A stretch of DNA of 64,000 bases from FEN-1297 sp046705645 (GTDB lineage Bacteria; Bacteroidota; Ignavibacteria; Ignavibacteriales; Ignavibacteriaceae), in assembly GCA_046705645.1 (NCBI GenBank), contig JBJKQE010000060.1, positions 1-64,000 of the forward strand, read 5' to 3'. This document shows positions 55,793 through 64,000 of this stretch, piece by piece. Numbering within the stretch: the first letter of the stretch is position 1; each line of letters starts with the position of its first letter. Below the pieces are notes generated by a model. The model ran no database searches. It saw only the letters and a program-made list of their open reading frames with translations, and was not told where the DNA came from. A program made the translations under genes and the position numbers.

Positions 55793-56272
55793 CTAACCTT
55801 TATATTTATCTATAATGGATTTAATTATCTTTGATGTAGATTGATTATTTACAAACTCTATAGTTTTTACTTCACCGCCGCCCGCTTCAACAATATCTCT
55901 GCCTATAATTTTATCTATCGGCCAGTCCGCACCTTTTACTAATATATCGGGAATGAGTTCCTTAATAAGATGCTCAGGAGTATCTTCCTCAAATACGGTA
56001 ACATAATCAACCGGTTTTAAGTTTGATAAAATAAAAGCTCTTTCTTCTTCCAATAAAATCGGTCTTTTGTTTCCTTTTATTCTACTCACCGAAACATCAC
56101 TGTTTAATCCAACGATTAATACGTCTCCAAGAGATTTAGCTTTTGAAAGATAATCGACATGTCCGGCATGAATTAAATCAAAACATCCGTTTGTAAAAAC
56201 CACCTTAAGATTTTCCTCTCTTAATTTTCTACGAATTGCTTTTATTTCTTCTAAAGTTTTTAATCCGTTCAT
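55793..56272 (-). CDS. hldC: D-glycero-beta-D-manno-heptose 1-phosphate adenylyltransferase
   Basis: The 159-residue nucleotidyltransferase has TNGCFDLIHAGHVDYL (HxGH motif HAGH), LIVGLNSD and IKGNKRPI, as in the RfaE domain II. It activates heptose-1-P to ADP-heptose for the LPS inner core. ATG overlaps the kinase stop by four bases. In E. coli the two are fused as HldE; here they are separate. Confidence 0.92.
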   Translation of the reverse strand: MNGLKTLEEIKAIRRKLREENLKVVFTNGCFDLIHAGHVDYLSKAKSLGDVLIVGLNSDVSVSRIKGNKRPILLEEERAFILSNLKPVDYVTVFEEDTPEHLIKELIPDILVKGADWPIDKIIGRDIVEAGGGEVKTIEFVNNQSTSKIIKSIIDKYKG

Positions 56273-57264
56273 TTGCTTTCTTCCAAAACAGTATCAAATA
56301 ATTTATCAAGCTCAATCGGGACTATACCTACTTCTTCACAGACTAAACCGCCGGCATAATTAGCAAGGTAAGAGGCTTCAAAAATATTTGCACCTGTAGC
56401 TATAGCCATTGTTAAAGTTGAAATAACCGTATCACCAGCACCCGAAACATCCGCTACTTTGCGCGCTTTTGTAGGCATACGTTTTTCCGTCATTCCCTTT
56501 TCAAAAACTGCGATACCGCCTTCGCCAAGAGTTAGCAGGATATTTTTTGCATTTAATTTTTCAAGGAGCTTTTTACCAACTTCGGAAATATCTTCATCAT
56601 TTTTAATTTTTATACCAAGAACATCCTCAGCTTCTTTACGATTGGGTTTAAAAACCGTCACGTTTTTATAAGCGAAGAAATTATTGAATTTCGGATCAAC
56701 AGTTATTAGAACTTTGTTTTCATTAGCCAAAGCTATTATCTTTTCTATTAAAGAGGGAGTTAGAACACCTTTGTTGTAGTCCTGTAAAATAATTCCGTCA
56801 AATTGCTTGATGTTTCCCTGGATATAACTAAAAATCTTATTTTGAGTTTCTCTATTTAGATATTGCTTACTTTCTTTATCTATCCTTACCACATGCTGAC
56901 TATCGGCAATAACCCTAGTCTTAGCTGTTGTAGGCCTCGATTCATCAACGATAATTCCTTCGTCCAAAATTCCGCTTTCATTAATTAAGGAAGAAAAAAT
57001 AGTTCCGTAGTTGTCATATCCGATAACACCAATAGGGCTGGGAATGCCACCCAGTTTTAGCACATTTAATGCTACGTTTGCAGCTCCGCCGAATCTATAA
57101 AATTCATTTTCTACTTCGACCACGGGAACCGGTGCTTCAGGAGAAATTCTTTTTACATCACCCCGGAAATAACAATCAAGCATCATGTCGCCTACAACTG
57201 CTATTTTTAATCCTTTAAATTTTGATCTTAATGTATTAAGTCTTTTAATAGAAAGATTTACCAT
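56269..57264 (-). CDS. hldA: D-glycero-beta-D-manno-heptose-7-phosphate kinase
   Basis: This 331-residue PfkB/ribokinase-fold kinase (RfaE domain I) has VVGDMMLDCYFRGDVKRISPEAPVPV, FGGAANVALN and the catalytic SGAGDTV near the C-terminus, with Asp in that loop. It phosphorylates heptose-7-P at C1. It forms the two-gene hldA-hldC unit at the head of the envelope operon. Confidence 0.93.
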   Translation of the reverse strand: MVNLSIKRLNTLRSKFKGLKIAVVGDMMLDCYFRGDVKRISPEAPVPVVEVENEFYRFGGAANVALNVLKLGGIPSPIGVIGYDNYGTIFSSLINESGILDEGIIVDESRPTTAKTRVIADSQHVVRIDKESKQYLNRETQNKIFSYIQGNIKQFDGIILQDYNKGVLTPSLIEKIIALANENKVLITVDPKFNNFFAYKNVTVFKPNRKEAEDVLGIKIKNDEDISEVGKKLLEKLNAKNILLTLGEGGIAVFEKGMTEKRMPTKARKVADVSGAGDTVISTLTMAIATGANIFEASYLANYAGGLVCEEVGIVPIELDKLFDTVLEESK

Positions 57265-57356
57265 TATTTAATAATCCATTTGTTTAAAAGAATAAAAGTA
57301 AAGATAATGATAAAATCTTTTGAGTAAAAGTTAGATAATCATGAGTAATAATAGAA

Positions 57357-57383
57357 ATAGGGAGCTAAATATTAGCTCCCTAT
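57357..57383 (-). terminator. Terminator of the T9SS-exported protein gene
   Basis: Perfect 12-base arms ATAGGGAGCTAA / TTAGCTCCCTAT with a three-base loop. On the minus strand a T-rich tail (TTTCTATTATT) follows. The stem lies 23 bases after the 57406 stop. Confidence 0.8.
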
Positions 57384-57405
57384 ATAGGAGATTTATGCAG
57401 GTAAT

Positions 57406-60400
57406 TTATTTCATTAAAATTAATTTTTTTGCCGATTGAAAATTCTTCTTCCCATCGGTTGACTTAACGTCTATTGTGTAGAAGTAAACACCGGAAGCTA
57501 AATTTGCCGCATTAAAAACTACTTCATGAAATCCGGTTTGTTCCACATTATTTACTAAAGTGGTTACTAATTGTCCCAGTAAATTATATACAGACAGTTT
57601 TACTTTAGATTCGGACGGAAGAGCATATTTAATAGTAGTTGACGGATTGAACGGGTTAGGATAATTTTGGCTTAAGGAAAAATTCTTAGGTACATTATTT
57701 AATCCGCTGCTCTGCATACCTGTCACATATCCGGTAGAATCGGCAAATTCTATATCATCAAGATAATAGGAACCATATGGAGAATACACACCTATCCTGA
57801 ATAAAACATTTTTTTGTCGATAACTTGCTAATGAATAAACAAAATTTGTATAACTGCTGCCGCTAAAGTAGGGATTCGCCAATTGAGTCCAAGTTATTCC
57901 GCCGTCATTAGAAGCATTTACCATTACATATCCACCACCTCCGTCAGACTTTTTAATCCAAAAAGAAAAATATGGTTTTGGAGCTTTGGATAAATCTGTA
58001 ACTCCATTTAATGTTATAAAATTATATTGCCCGCCTGCAGGGGGACAATACCAAACTTGATTTCCACTGTGTGCGGAAGTAGAATAAATTTCCCACATAC
58101 CTGGAATCCAATAGGTCTTTGATACACTATCTACTTCAACACTATCAATAAAAGGAATAGCAGTTACTTTTTTATTGTCAAAAATTTGGATATCATCTAA
58201 ATGCCATCCGTCCTGTTGAACTCCTGCCCCATTTGAAATAGTTGAAAACCTAAGGTAAGCTGCAGCCTGTTGAGATAATAATCCCAAGTCAAATTCTTCG
58301 GGCTCCCATAATATTCCGCTGTTTCCTGTGAATGCAGTAATATTTGTCCAATTAGTATTGTCAGTAGATATATCAATTTTACCAAAATCATATCCCTGCT
58401 CAAAGGCATATTTATGATTAAACTTTAACATAGGTCTTTTTATCGAAGATAAATTCATCTGAACAACTAACCTTCTATCAGCATTAGGAGGATAGTTACC
58501 ATCCGGTGAATCTTCGTAAGCATGTGTTTTTGAATGGCCCGAATCACCTGAATCAGCTTCAGTTATAGTCCACGGAAGGTCTGCAGCCCATTTATATGAA
58601 GTACCTTCAAACGTTTCGGTAAAAGGCGCGACCTCCGGTGTTACCGTAAAAGTAGTTGTTAAATCAGCTCTCGGCGATCCTTGATTTACAAGTTCCGAGC
58701 TATCTTGTTCATAAATTTTAGCATAGTATTGTGTGTTTGTAAAAGTAAGATCGGTTAACACTGTATCAGTTGTTGATTTATTTGTAACATCAAACACTCT
58801 GGTTTCTGCATGTCCGTTAACACCACTAGTAACCCAAAATCCATTATTTGAATTACTATTATTAAGATCATTATTAAGTACATTTTGATCTGTAGATAGA
58901 ACTACTCTATATAATCCGAAGTCGGCAGCTGTTGATTTACCCCATTTAACTTCCATACCGTTATTTGTCGGATTAAGCAACACAAACGATTGAGGAGTTG
59001 GGGCATTATCAATTAATATATCATCAACATAATAAGATCCGTAAGGCGCATAACAACCAATTCGTAATAAAACATTGCTTTGTCTATAATTATACAATGA
59101 TGCCTGAATCCTAGTATAATTTGCTCCATTAAAATAAGGGTTGATCAATTGACCCCAGGTTATACCGCCATCGGAAGAGGCTTCTACCCATGCATAACCA
59201 CCTCCGTTATCACTTTTCTTAACCCAGAATTGTATATAAGGATTTGGAGCACCTGATAAATTTATCGGCCCACCAAGAGTTAAATAAACATATTGACCTC
59301 CAGATTGGGGTAAAGCCCAAACCTGGCCGTCACCGGAATGATCGCCTGCTATTTTTATTTGCCACGAACCTGGAATCCATTTTTTTTGAGATGCAGTATC
59401 AACGCTTACATTGTCAAAGAATGGAAAAGCAGTTGTTCTTGTATTATTATAAATTTGTACATCATCTAAATGCCAACCATCCTGCTGCACACCAGGGCCA
59501 TTGGAAATAGTTCTAAACCTTATATAACCGCTTGTTTGGCCTTTAAGCAAACCGGCGTCAAAATCTCTTGTTTCCCAAAGGCTGCCTGTATTACCTGTAA
59601 ATCCGGTAATAGTGGTCCAATTAGTATTATCTATAGAATACTCAAGATAACCGAAATCATATCCGGCTTCATAAGAATATTTTTGTTTAAATCTTAAAAC
59701 CGGATGCTGCATGTTGCCGAAATTTATTCGAGCAACTAATCTCCTGTCGGCATTAGCCGGATAATTGCCATCCGGTGAATCCTCAAATGCATGTGTTGCG
59801 CTGTGTCCTGTATCCGCAGCATCTGCGGTTGTAACTGCCCATGGAACATCTGCGGCCCATTTGTAAGTACTTTCAAATGTCTCGGTAAACGGTGCAGTTT
59901 CCGTTGTAACCGAAAATGTTGTTGCAAGATCCGCTCTACTGGATCCTTCATTTACCATACCTGAAGTATCTTGTTCATATATTTTTCCATAATATTGTGT
60001 ATTAGTAAATGTAAGATCTGTTAATACTGTATCGGTCATGGATTTTTTCGTTATATCAAAAACTCTAGATTCCCCATGACCGCTTACTCCCGTTGTTACC
60101 CAAAATCCATTATTAGGATTACTATTATTAATATCATTATTAAGTACGTTTGGATCTGTCGAGATTACAACTCTATACAATCCAAAATCAGCTGCAGTCG
60201 ACTGTCCCCATTTTACCTCCATCCCATTATTAGTTCCATTCAATAGTACAAAAGATTGAGGAGAAGGCGCATTATCAATTAATATATCATCAAAATAACA
60301 AGAACCGTAAGGTGCATAATTTCCAATACGTATTAGAACATTGGTCTGCCTATAATTATATAAAGAGGCTTGAATCCGAGTGTATGTGGTACCATTTATA

Positions 60401-60792
60401 TATGGATTAACTAACTGAGTCCATGTACTCCCGCCATCATTAGAAACATCTATTTTTACATATCTCCCTCCGCCATCATTTCCTCTTGCCCAAAATTGAA
60501 CATATGGATCTGGAGCACTTGATAAATTAATCCCGCTGGATAAAGTAATAAAATCATACTGCCCAGCTGTCGGCAACATAACCCAAGCTTGTTTTCCGCT
60601 ATGCGGTGTTACTATCTTTATTTGCCAGATATTTGGATCTCGAGTCCAATTAGCATAGGAAGTTGTAGTGTCCTCGCAATTATCAAAGAAAGGAAATGCC
60701 ACAGCAACCTTATTTATCTTTTGAGCACTAACCAGTGAATAAAATAAAAAGATTAACAGCATACATACTTTAAAAGTATTTAACTTAAACAT
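57406..60792 (-). CDS. Large secreted repeat protein with T9SS C-terminal sorting domain
   Basis: The 1128-residue protein has a signal peptide (ending VSAQ). Two long repeats of about 423 residues (33-455 and about 456-878) and a third shortened one (about 879-1040) follow; each opens FPFFDN/IPFIDS and contains GQY..ITL, ASLYNYRQ.NVL.RIG and PYGS.Y.DDI, which is MAM/jelly-roll-like. Each full repeat also has a linker with fibronectin-like EVKWG.STAADFGLYRVV. The last 80 residues are the T9SS type A sorting domain (NYPNPFNPSTTIKY, GVYFYTI). It is cell-surface or extracellular. Repeats differ by many substitutions, so duplication is old. The function of the repeated module is unknown. Confidence 0.9.
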   Translation of the reverse strand: MFKLNTFKVCMLLIFLFYSLVSAQKINKVAVAFPFFDNCEDTTTSYANWTRDPNIWQIKIVTPHSGKQAWVMLPTAGQYDFITLSSGINLSSAPDPYVQFWARGNDGGGRYVKIDVSNDGGSTWTQLVNPYINGTTYTRIQASLYNYRQTNVLIRIGNYAPYGSCYFDDILIDNAPSPQSFVLLNGTNNGMEVKWGQSTAADFGLYRVVISTDPNVLNNDINNSNPNNGFWVTTGVSGHGESRVFDITKKSMTDTVLTDLTFTNTQYYGKIYEQDTSGMVNEGSSRADLATTFSVTTETAPFTETFESTYKWAADVPWAVTTADAADTGHSATHAFEDSPDGNYPANADRRLVARINFGNMQHPVLRFKQKYSYEAGYDFGYLEYSIDNTNWTTITGFTGNTGSLWETRDFDAGLLKGQTSGYIRFRTISNGPGVQQDGWHLDDVQIYNNTRTTAFPFFDNVSVDTASQKKWIPGSWQIKIAGDHSGDGQVWALPQSGGQYVYLTLGGPINLSGAPNPYIQFWVKKSDNGGGYAWVEASSDGGITWGQLINPYFNGANYTRIQASLYNYRQSNVLLRIGCYAPYGSYYVDDILIDNAPTPQSFVLLNPTNNGMEVKWGKSTAADFGLYRVVLSTDQNVLNNDLNNSNSNNGFWVTSGVNGHAETRVFDVTNKSTTDTVLTDLTFTNTQYYAKIYEQDSSELVNQGSPRADLTTTFTVTPEVAPFTETFEGTSYKWAADLPWTITEADSGDSGHSKTHAYEDSPDGNYPPNADRRLVVQMNLSSIKRPMLKFNHKYAFEQGYDFGKIDISTDNTNWTNITAFTGNSGILWEPEEFDLGLLSQQAAAYLRFSTISNGAGVQQDGWHLDDIQIFDNKKVTAIPFIDSVEVDSVSKTYWIPGMWEIYSTSAHSGNQVWYCPPAGGQYNFITLNGVTDLSKAPKPYFSFWIKKSDGGGGYVMVNASNDGGITWTQLANPYFSGSSYTNFVYSLASYRQKNVLFRIGVYSPYGSYYLDDIEFADSTGYVTGMQSSGLNNVPKNFSLSQNYPNPFNPSTTIKYALPSESKVKLSVYNLLGQLVTTLVNNVEQTGFHEVVFNAANLASGVYFYTIDVKSTDGKKNFQSAKKLILMK

Positions 60793-61450
60793 ATTCCCAC
60801 CTAAATGTTGTTGATAAATGAATTATTAATTTCCTATATAAATCTGTTCTTTAGTGACCCGCAAAAAACATTAAAGAAATGAGTGTTGAACTTTGAGGAA
60901 TATTTTTAATTATAATTTCTTTACAGCTTATATTATTCTTATTATAATTAAAAATTAATGTTATGTATTCATTTTGTCGATTACACAACAATTGAAATCT
61001 ATCAAGTATAAAATCAGTTAAAACATATAATAATGAAATCCCCTGTTTAGGGTAATTTTGATAAGTCATTTGGAAAAATTATTTCTTTCAAAATAAAAAT
61101 GTTTATTTTTCTCAATTTTTATTTATATAAGAAAAAATCATAGGAAGCACATCATAAAGTAAATAATTTATATTCTTAGCACTTCTCTTACTTTATACAA
61201 TACTTGAAAGATATTTGTTATTTATAAATAAGTTTAACTCAGATAAATAAACTTTATTTAGATAGAAATATTTGTAGTTGTTTATAAAAATAAGACCATA
61301 ATAAGATTGGATTGAATGATGAGTGGTAAAACAAATCAAATGTATAGTTATGTGGTTAACTTGAAATTAAATCTTAAGAATAGACTTTATAAAAGGTTTA
61401 AATACATTTTTTTTGCCGGCGAGTTTAATTTTTTATTGAATTGTAGAATA
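60793..61450. other. 650-base gene-free stretch upstream of the T9SS protein
   Basis: Very AT-rich spacer between the T9SS protein start and the propeller gene stop. Short frames in it have no ribosome sites or recognisable composition. The promoter of the T9SS gene must lie here but I could not define it. Confidence 0.4.
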
Positions 61451-62587
61451 TTATTTCCTCACACGACTGTTCTTTTTAAGCGATTCTCTTTTATTACGCA
61501 AAATCTTTTTACCGGGCCATCTTGCTAACGGATTCTCTATTAGCACCTTGGTTAAACCGTCATCCGTTCCTATCCACATATTAGTTCCGTCAAAATACAA
61601 ACACAAGATTTTTGAAGATTCAATATTAATGTCATTTAAATTTATCGGCTTAACTTTATATGTAAGCCTATCAATTAAAACCAGGCCCCTTCCATAATCT
61701 TTCTTTTCATTCTTATCGAAGTAATATACTCCGGCCCAAATTTTATTCCCGGTTCTTTCCAGACAATAAATACCGTTGGCAGGCAAACCATCTTTATCGG
61801 AAATTCTTTCCCACGAATGATCTCTATTATAAAGATAAATACCTCCAACATTAAAATTAGGATTTTGATAACTTATAAATTCATCGGTACCAAACCAGAC
61901 TTTCTCAGGATCAAAGAACATATCGGATATGGAAACAGAATTGCCTTCATTTAAAAAACCTCCGTCCTTATTATTAATATACAACCAAGCGCTTTTGTTA
62001 TTTGCGTTCATTTTTTTTCTGTACTTAAAAACTCCCGATTCTGTACCAAACCAAACAAGACTATCTCCATCAAGTCTAATTGATTTTATATTATCTGATT
62101 TTGCATCTTTACCCTGAGTTAAAACAAAATCGGTAAATCTCTGCCTTCCAACGTCAAGCCTTGTAAGATTTTCAAATCTCCCGATCCATAAAATATTCTG
62201 AGACGGGTCATAGCACAAAGCACGTATCCAATTTCCCATTTCACCGCCAAGCCCGAACTTCCTTTTTCTCCAACGATGTGTTTTAGTTGTATAAATATAT
62301 AATCCATCGGCAGCACCGGCCCACACATAATCTTTATCAGCCGCTATAGTAAAGAAAAAATCCGATTCGCCGTTTTTATTTTTAGTAGAATAGTTAATCC
62401 ATTTATCATTACTCTTATCAAATTTATAAATACCCTGCCCGTATGTGGAAATCCATAAATAGTTACCTACATCGACGATACAAGTAATCATAGCGCCGTT
62501 AAGGTATTTTTGAGATTGAACTTGAGGGAAAACTAAAGAGGAATTTAAAATTAATAAAACAGGTAAAAAGAAAAGTCGAATCTTCAT
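61451..62587 (-). CDS. Exported beta-propeller protein (regulator-propeller repeats)
   Basis: The 378-residue protein has a signal peptide (ending VFPQ). It carries repeated blades of the two-component regulator propeller type: NYLWISTYGQGIYKFD, YVWAGAADGLYIY, LVWFGTESGVFKY, KVWFGTDEF and NMWIGTDDGLTKV. Unlike the hybrid sensor kinases that share this fold, it has no kinase or DNA-binding domain, so it is likely a free periplasmic or surface propeller. The C-terminus is basic (KRESLKKNSRVRK). Confidence 0.8.
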   Translation of the reverse strand: MKIRLFFLPVLLILNSSLVFPQVQSQKYLNGAMITCIVDVGNYLWISTYGQGIYKFDKSNDKWINYSTKNKNGESDFFFTIAADKDYVWAGAADGLYIYTTKTHRWRKRKFGLGGEMGNWIRALCYDPSQNILWIGRFENLTRLDVGRQRFTDFVLTQGKDAKSDNIKSIRLDGDSLVWFGTESGVFKYRKKMNANNKSAWLYINNKDGGFLNEGNSVSISDMFFDPEKVWFGTDEFISYQNPNFNVGGIYLYNRDHSWERISDKDGLPANGIYCLERTGNKIWAGVYYFDKNEKKDYGRGLVLIDRLTYKVKPINLNDINIESSKILCLYFDGTNMWIGTDDGLTKVLIENPLARWPGKKILRNKRESLKKNSRVRK

Positions 62588-62623
62588 AAAAATATTATTA
62601 ATTGATATAGAATTCTTACTTTA

Positions 62624-63439
62624 TCAATAACTTTCTTCGTCGGAAGGAAATTTAGTCTGTTTAACATCCTGAATATAATTTTTTACCGCATTCGAAATTT
62701 CATTTGCCAGTTCCGAATAGTATCTGACAAAACGAGGATGAAAATCCGTATTCAGTCCAAGCATATCCGGAGTTACAAGAATTTGACCGTCACAAAAAAC
62801 ACCGGCTCCAATGCCGATTGTCGGTATATGCAACTTCTCGGAAATTTTTTTCCCCAATTGAGCAGGAATCTTTTCAACCACTACGGCAAAAGCACCAGCT
62901 TGTTCAATTGCAATTGCATCTTCCAAAATTTCCTTTGCTTCTTCTTCATTTCTTCCTCTTTCACGGTAACTTCCGAATTGATGTATACTTTGAGGAGTTA
63001 AGCCGATATGACCTACAACAGGAATTCCTGCATCCGTAATTTTTTTTATTGAGTCTGCAACTCTTAGACCGCCTTCCAATTTCACTGCGCCGGCAGGTGT
63101 TTCCTTCATTATTCTGCCTGCATTTCTAAATGCTTCATCAGCATTTAATTGATATGACATAAAAGGCATATCAACAACTACCAGCGCTCTGCTAACTCCT
63201 TTAGATACGGCTTTTGTATGATATATCATTTCATCCATTGTTACCGGTAAAGTTGTATCATTTCCTTGAAATACATTTCCCAATGAATCGCCTACAAGAA
63301 TTACATCAATTCCAACTTCATCTAAAATTTTTGCGGTTATAAAATCATAGGCTGTTAATGCAGCAATCTTTATACCTTTTTTCTTTAGAAGATATAAGGT
63401 TTTGGTTGTAACGCGTTTAATTTCTTTTTCCGTGCTCAT
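62624..63439 (-). CDS. panB: 3-methyl-2-oxobutanoate hydroxymethyltransferase
   Basis: The 271-residue PanB makes ketopantoate in pantothenate/CoA synthesis. Signatures: ALTAYDFITAKILDEVGIDVILVGDSLGN pieces (Mg ligand in VGDSLGN), VVVDMPFMSY, GAVKLEGG, and GHIGLTPQS. Full length. No panC or panD is nearby. A strong ribosome site is not visible. Confidence 0.95.
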   Translation of the reverse strand: MSTEKEIKRVTTKTLYLLKKKGIKIAALTAYDFITAKILDEVGIDVILVGDSLGNVFQGNDTTLPVTMDEMIYHTKAVSKGVSRALVVVDMPFMSYQLNADEAFRNAGRIMKETPAGAVKLEGGLRVADSIKKITDAGIPVVGHIGLTPQSIHQFGSYRERGRNEEEAKEILEDAIAIEQAGAFAVVVEKIPAQLGKKISEKLHIPTIGIGAGVFCDGQILVTPDMLGLNTDFHPRFVRYYSELANEISNAVKNYIQDVKQTKFPSDEESY

Positions 63440-63455
63440 AATTAATAATTAATTA

Positions 63456-64000
63456 TTAAGAAAAACTCACTTTGTTTTCAACAGAATAAAATTTAGAATG
63501 GGCAGAATTATTGAATGTCGTTCTATAATAAGATTCAAATCCTTCTCTTATTGAACTTATCAAATGTTCATAATCAACTTTCTTACGCGTAATTGAATGC
63601 AGGTCCGCGGTATGATTAAGATAATATAAGATTAACCGTCTATCTTCAATAGAAGTTTTAAGATAGTCTATAATCTTTTTATGGTAATTGCCGCATAAAA
63701 TTGATCCGTGCTGTAAAATTATATTTCCAAATCTATGTTGGGCACTCCCAACAAGTTTCTGACCGTTAAATTTAAGTTCGCTTTTAGCAGAAACCGCAAA
63801 GCAAACATCGCTTCTTTTTTCTTTATAATATTCGCGGAAATTCGGCTGAGAATTTTCCAATTCAACACATGATAAACTTTCGTCATAGATATTTAATCCG
63901 AGTGCTAAAGCAGAATTAATTTCTTTATAAATTTTTTGAGGTGATGAATTAGGAACAACCGGCATAACTACCGAGTAAGTTAATTCTTCTGCATGAAGAA
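63456..64000 (-). CDS. Biotin/lipoate A/B protein ligase family (LplA/LipM-like), 5' end cut by window edge
   Basis: The visible 180 or so residues extend past the right edge: the frame reads LHAEELTYSVVMPVV upstream of an internal Met at 63965. Motifs include KLVGSAQHRFGNIILQHGSIL, the lipoate-ligase core with a Lys at KLVG. Such enzymes attach lipoate or octanoate to 2-oxoacid dehydrogenase E2 or GcvH. It lies 16 bases before panB. Without the N-terminus, ligase versus octanoyltransferase is open. Confidence 0.85.
   Translation of the reverse strand, partial: LHAEELTYSVVMPVVPNSSPQKIYKEINSALALGLNIYDESLSCVELENSQPNFREYYKEKRSDVCFAVSAKSELKFNGQKLVGSAQHRFGNIILQHGSILCGNYHKKIIDYLKTSIEDRRLILYYLNHTADLHSITRKKVDYEHLISSIREGFESYYRTTFNNSAHSKFYSVENKVSFS

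Noticed and set aside
57406..60792. Long DNA repeats as a mobile element or assembly duplication
   Set aside because: They are in-frame protein repeats with many substitutions, typical of an old tandem domain duplication.
60851..61069. 72-codon minus frame upstream of the T9SS protein
   Set aside because: No ribosome site or recognisable pattern; very AT-rich region where such frames occur by chance.

Overview
The window looks like chromosomal DNA from an AT-rich member of the Bacteroidota/Chlorobiota (FCB) lineage, most plausibly an Ignavibacteria-type organism. The evidence is a gliding protein GldC homologue, a large secreted protein with a type IX secretion (T9SS) C-terminal sorting domain, an S46 dipeptidyl-peptidase, heptose/LPS synthesis genes, candidate Bacteroidota-type -7 promoter boxes (TAnnTTTG), and multihaem cytochromes as known from Ignavibacterium and Melioribacter. 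The taxonomic call is inference.

Layout. 1-6664 (minus): a four-gene respiratory module of multihaem c-type cytochromes and cytochrome b membrane proteins, running off the left edge, with a tiny membrane peptide and a universal stress protein upstream. 7965-9428: a class V aminotransferase. 9733-15142 (plus): a peptidoglycan-sugar recycling group (GlcNAc-kinase-like, AmpG-like permease, beta-lactamase-fold hydrolase, NagZ-like GH3). 15194-18392: YciI and PspC proteins, then cytochrome bd oxidase cydAB. 18405-26779: GldC, a small outer-membrane protein, an S46 peptidase, a zinc-ribbon protein, phosphomannomutase, a DUF2911 protein, a deformylase variant and a second class V aminotransferase. 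27011-32066: Lon-like protease, pyruvate kinase and the radical SAM enzyme AmrS.

32085-34958 is the accessory segment. Four unrelated minus-strand genes (a GNAT acetyltransferase broken by one in-frame TAG, a small membrane protein, a YdeI-like protein, a secreted barrel-like protein) are separated and bounded by structured elements. Two of these elements are clear copies of one another and carry RYYYAAC/GTTRRRY-like ends. I read this as a possible integron cassette cluster without an integrase (CALIN); this is the most unusual structure in the window.

35531-40501: a GH20-family hexosaminidase, a small membrane protein, an SDR oxidoreductase, a YciO/YrdC protein and rpmB. 40576-44592 (minus): rpsF-ssb-rpsR-rplI, pth, rplY and prs. 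45385-57264 (minus): a lipoprotein (with fmdB-like plus-strand neighbour), then an envelope group: hldA/hldC heptose genes, a TamB-family protein, RNase R, and a 1058-residue protein that appears to join an HEXXH metallopeptidase domain, a beta-propeller and an outer-membrane barrel. 57406-64000 (minus): the T9SS-exported repeat protein, a propeller protein, panB and a lipoate-ligase-family gene cut by the right edge.

Together the genes describe a Gram-negative, LPS-bearing, respiring cell with anaerobic multihaem electron transfer and a high-affinity oxidase, active amino-sugar and peptide scavenging, and a T9SS surface. No rRNA, tRNA, CRISPR array, transposase or integrase was seen.
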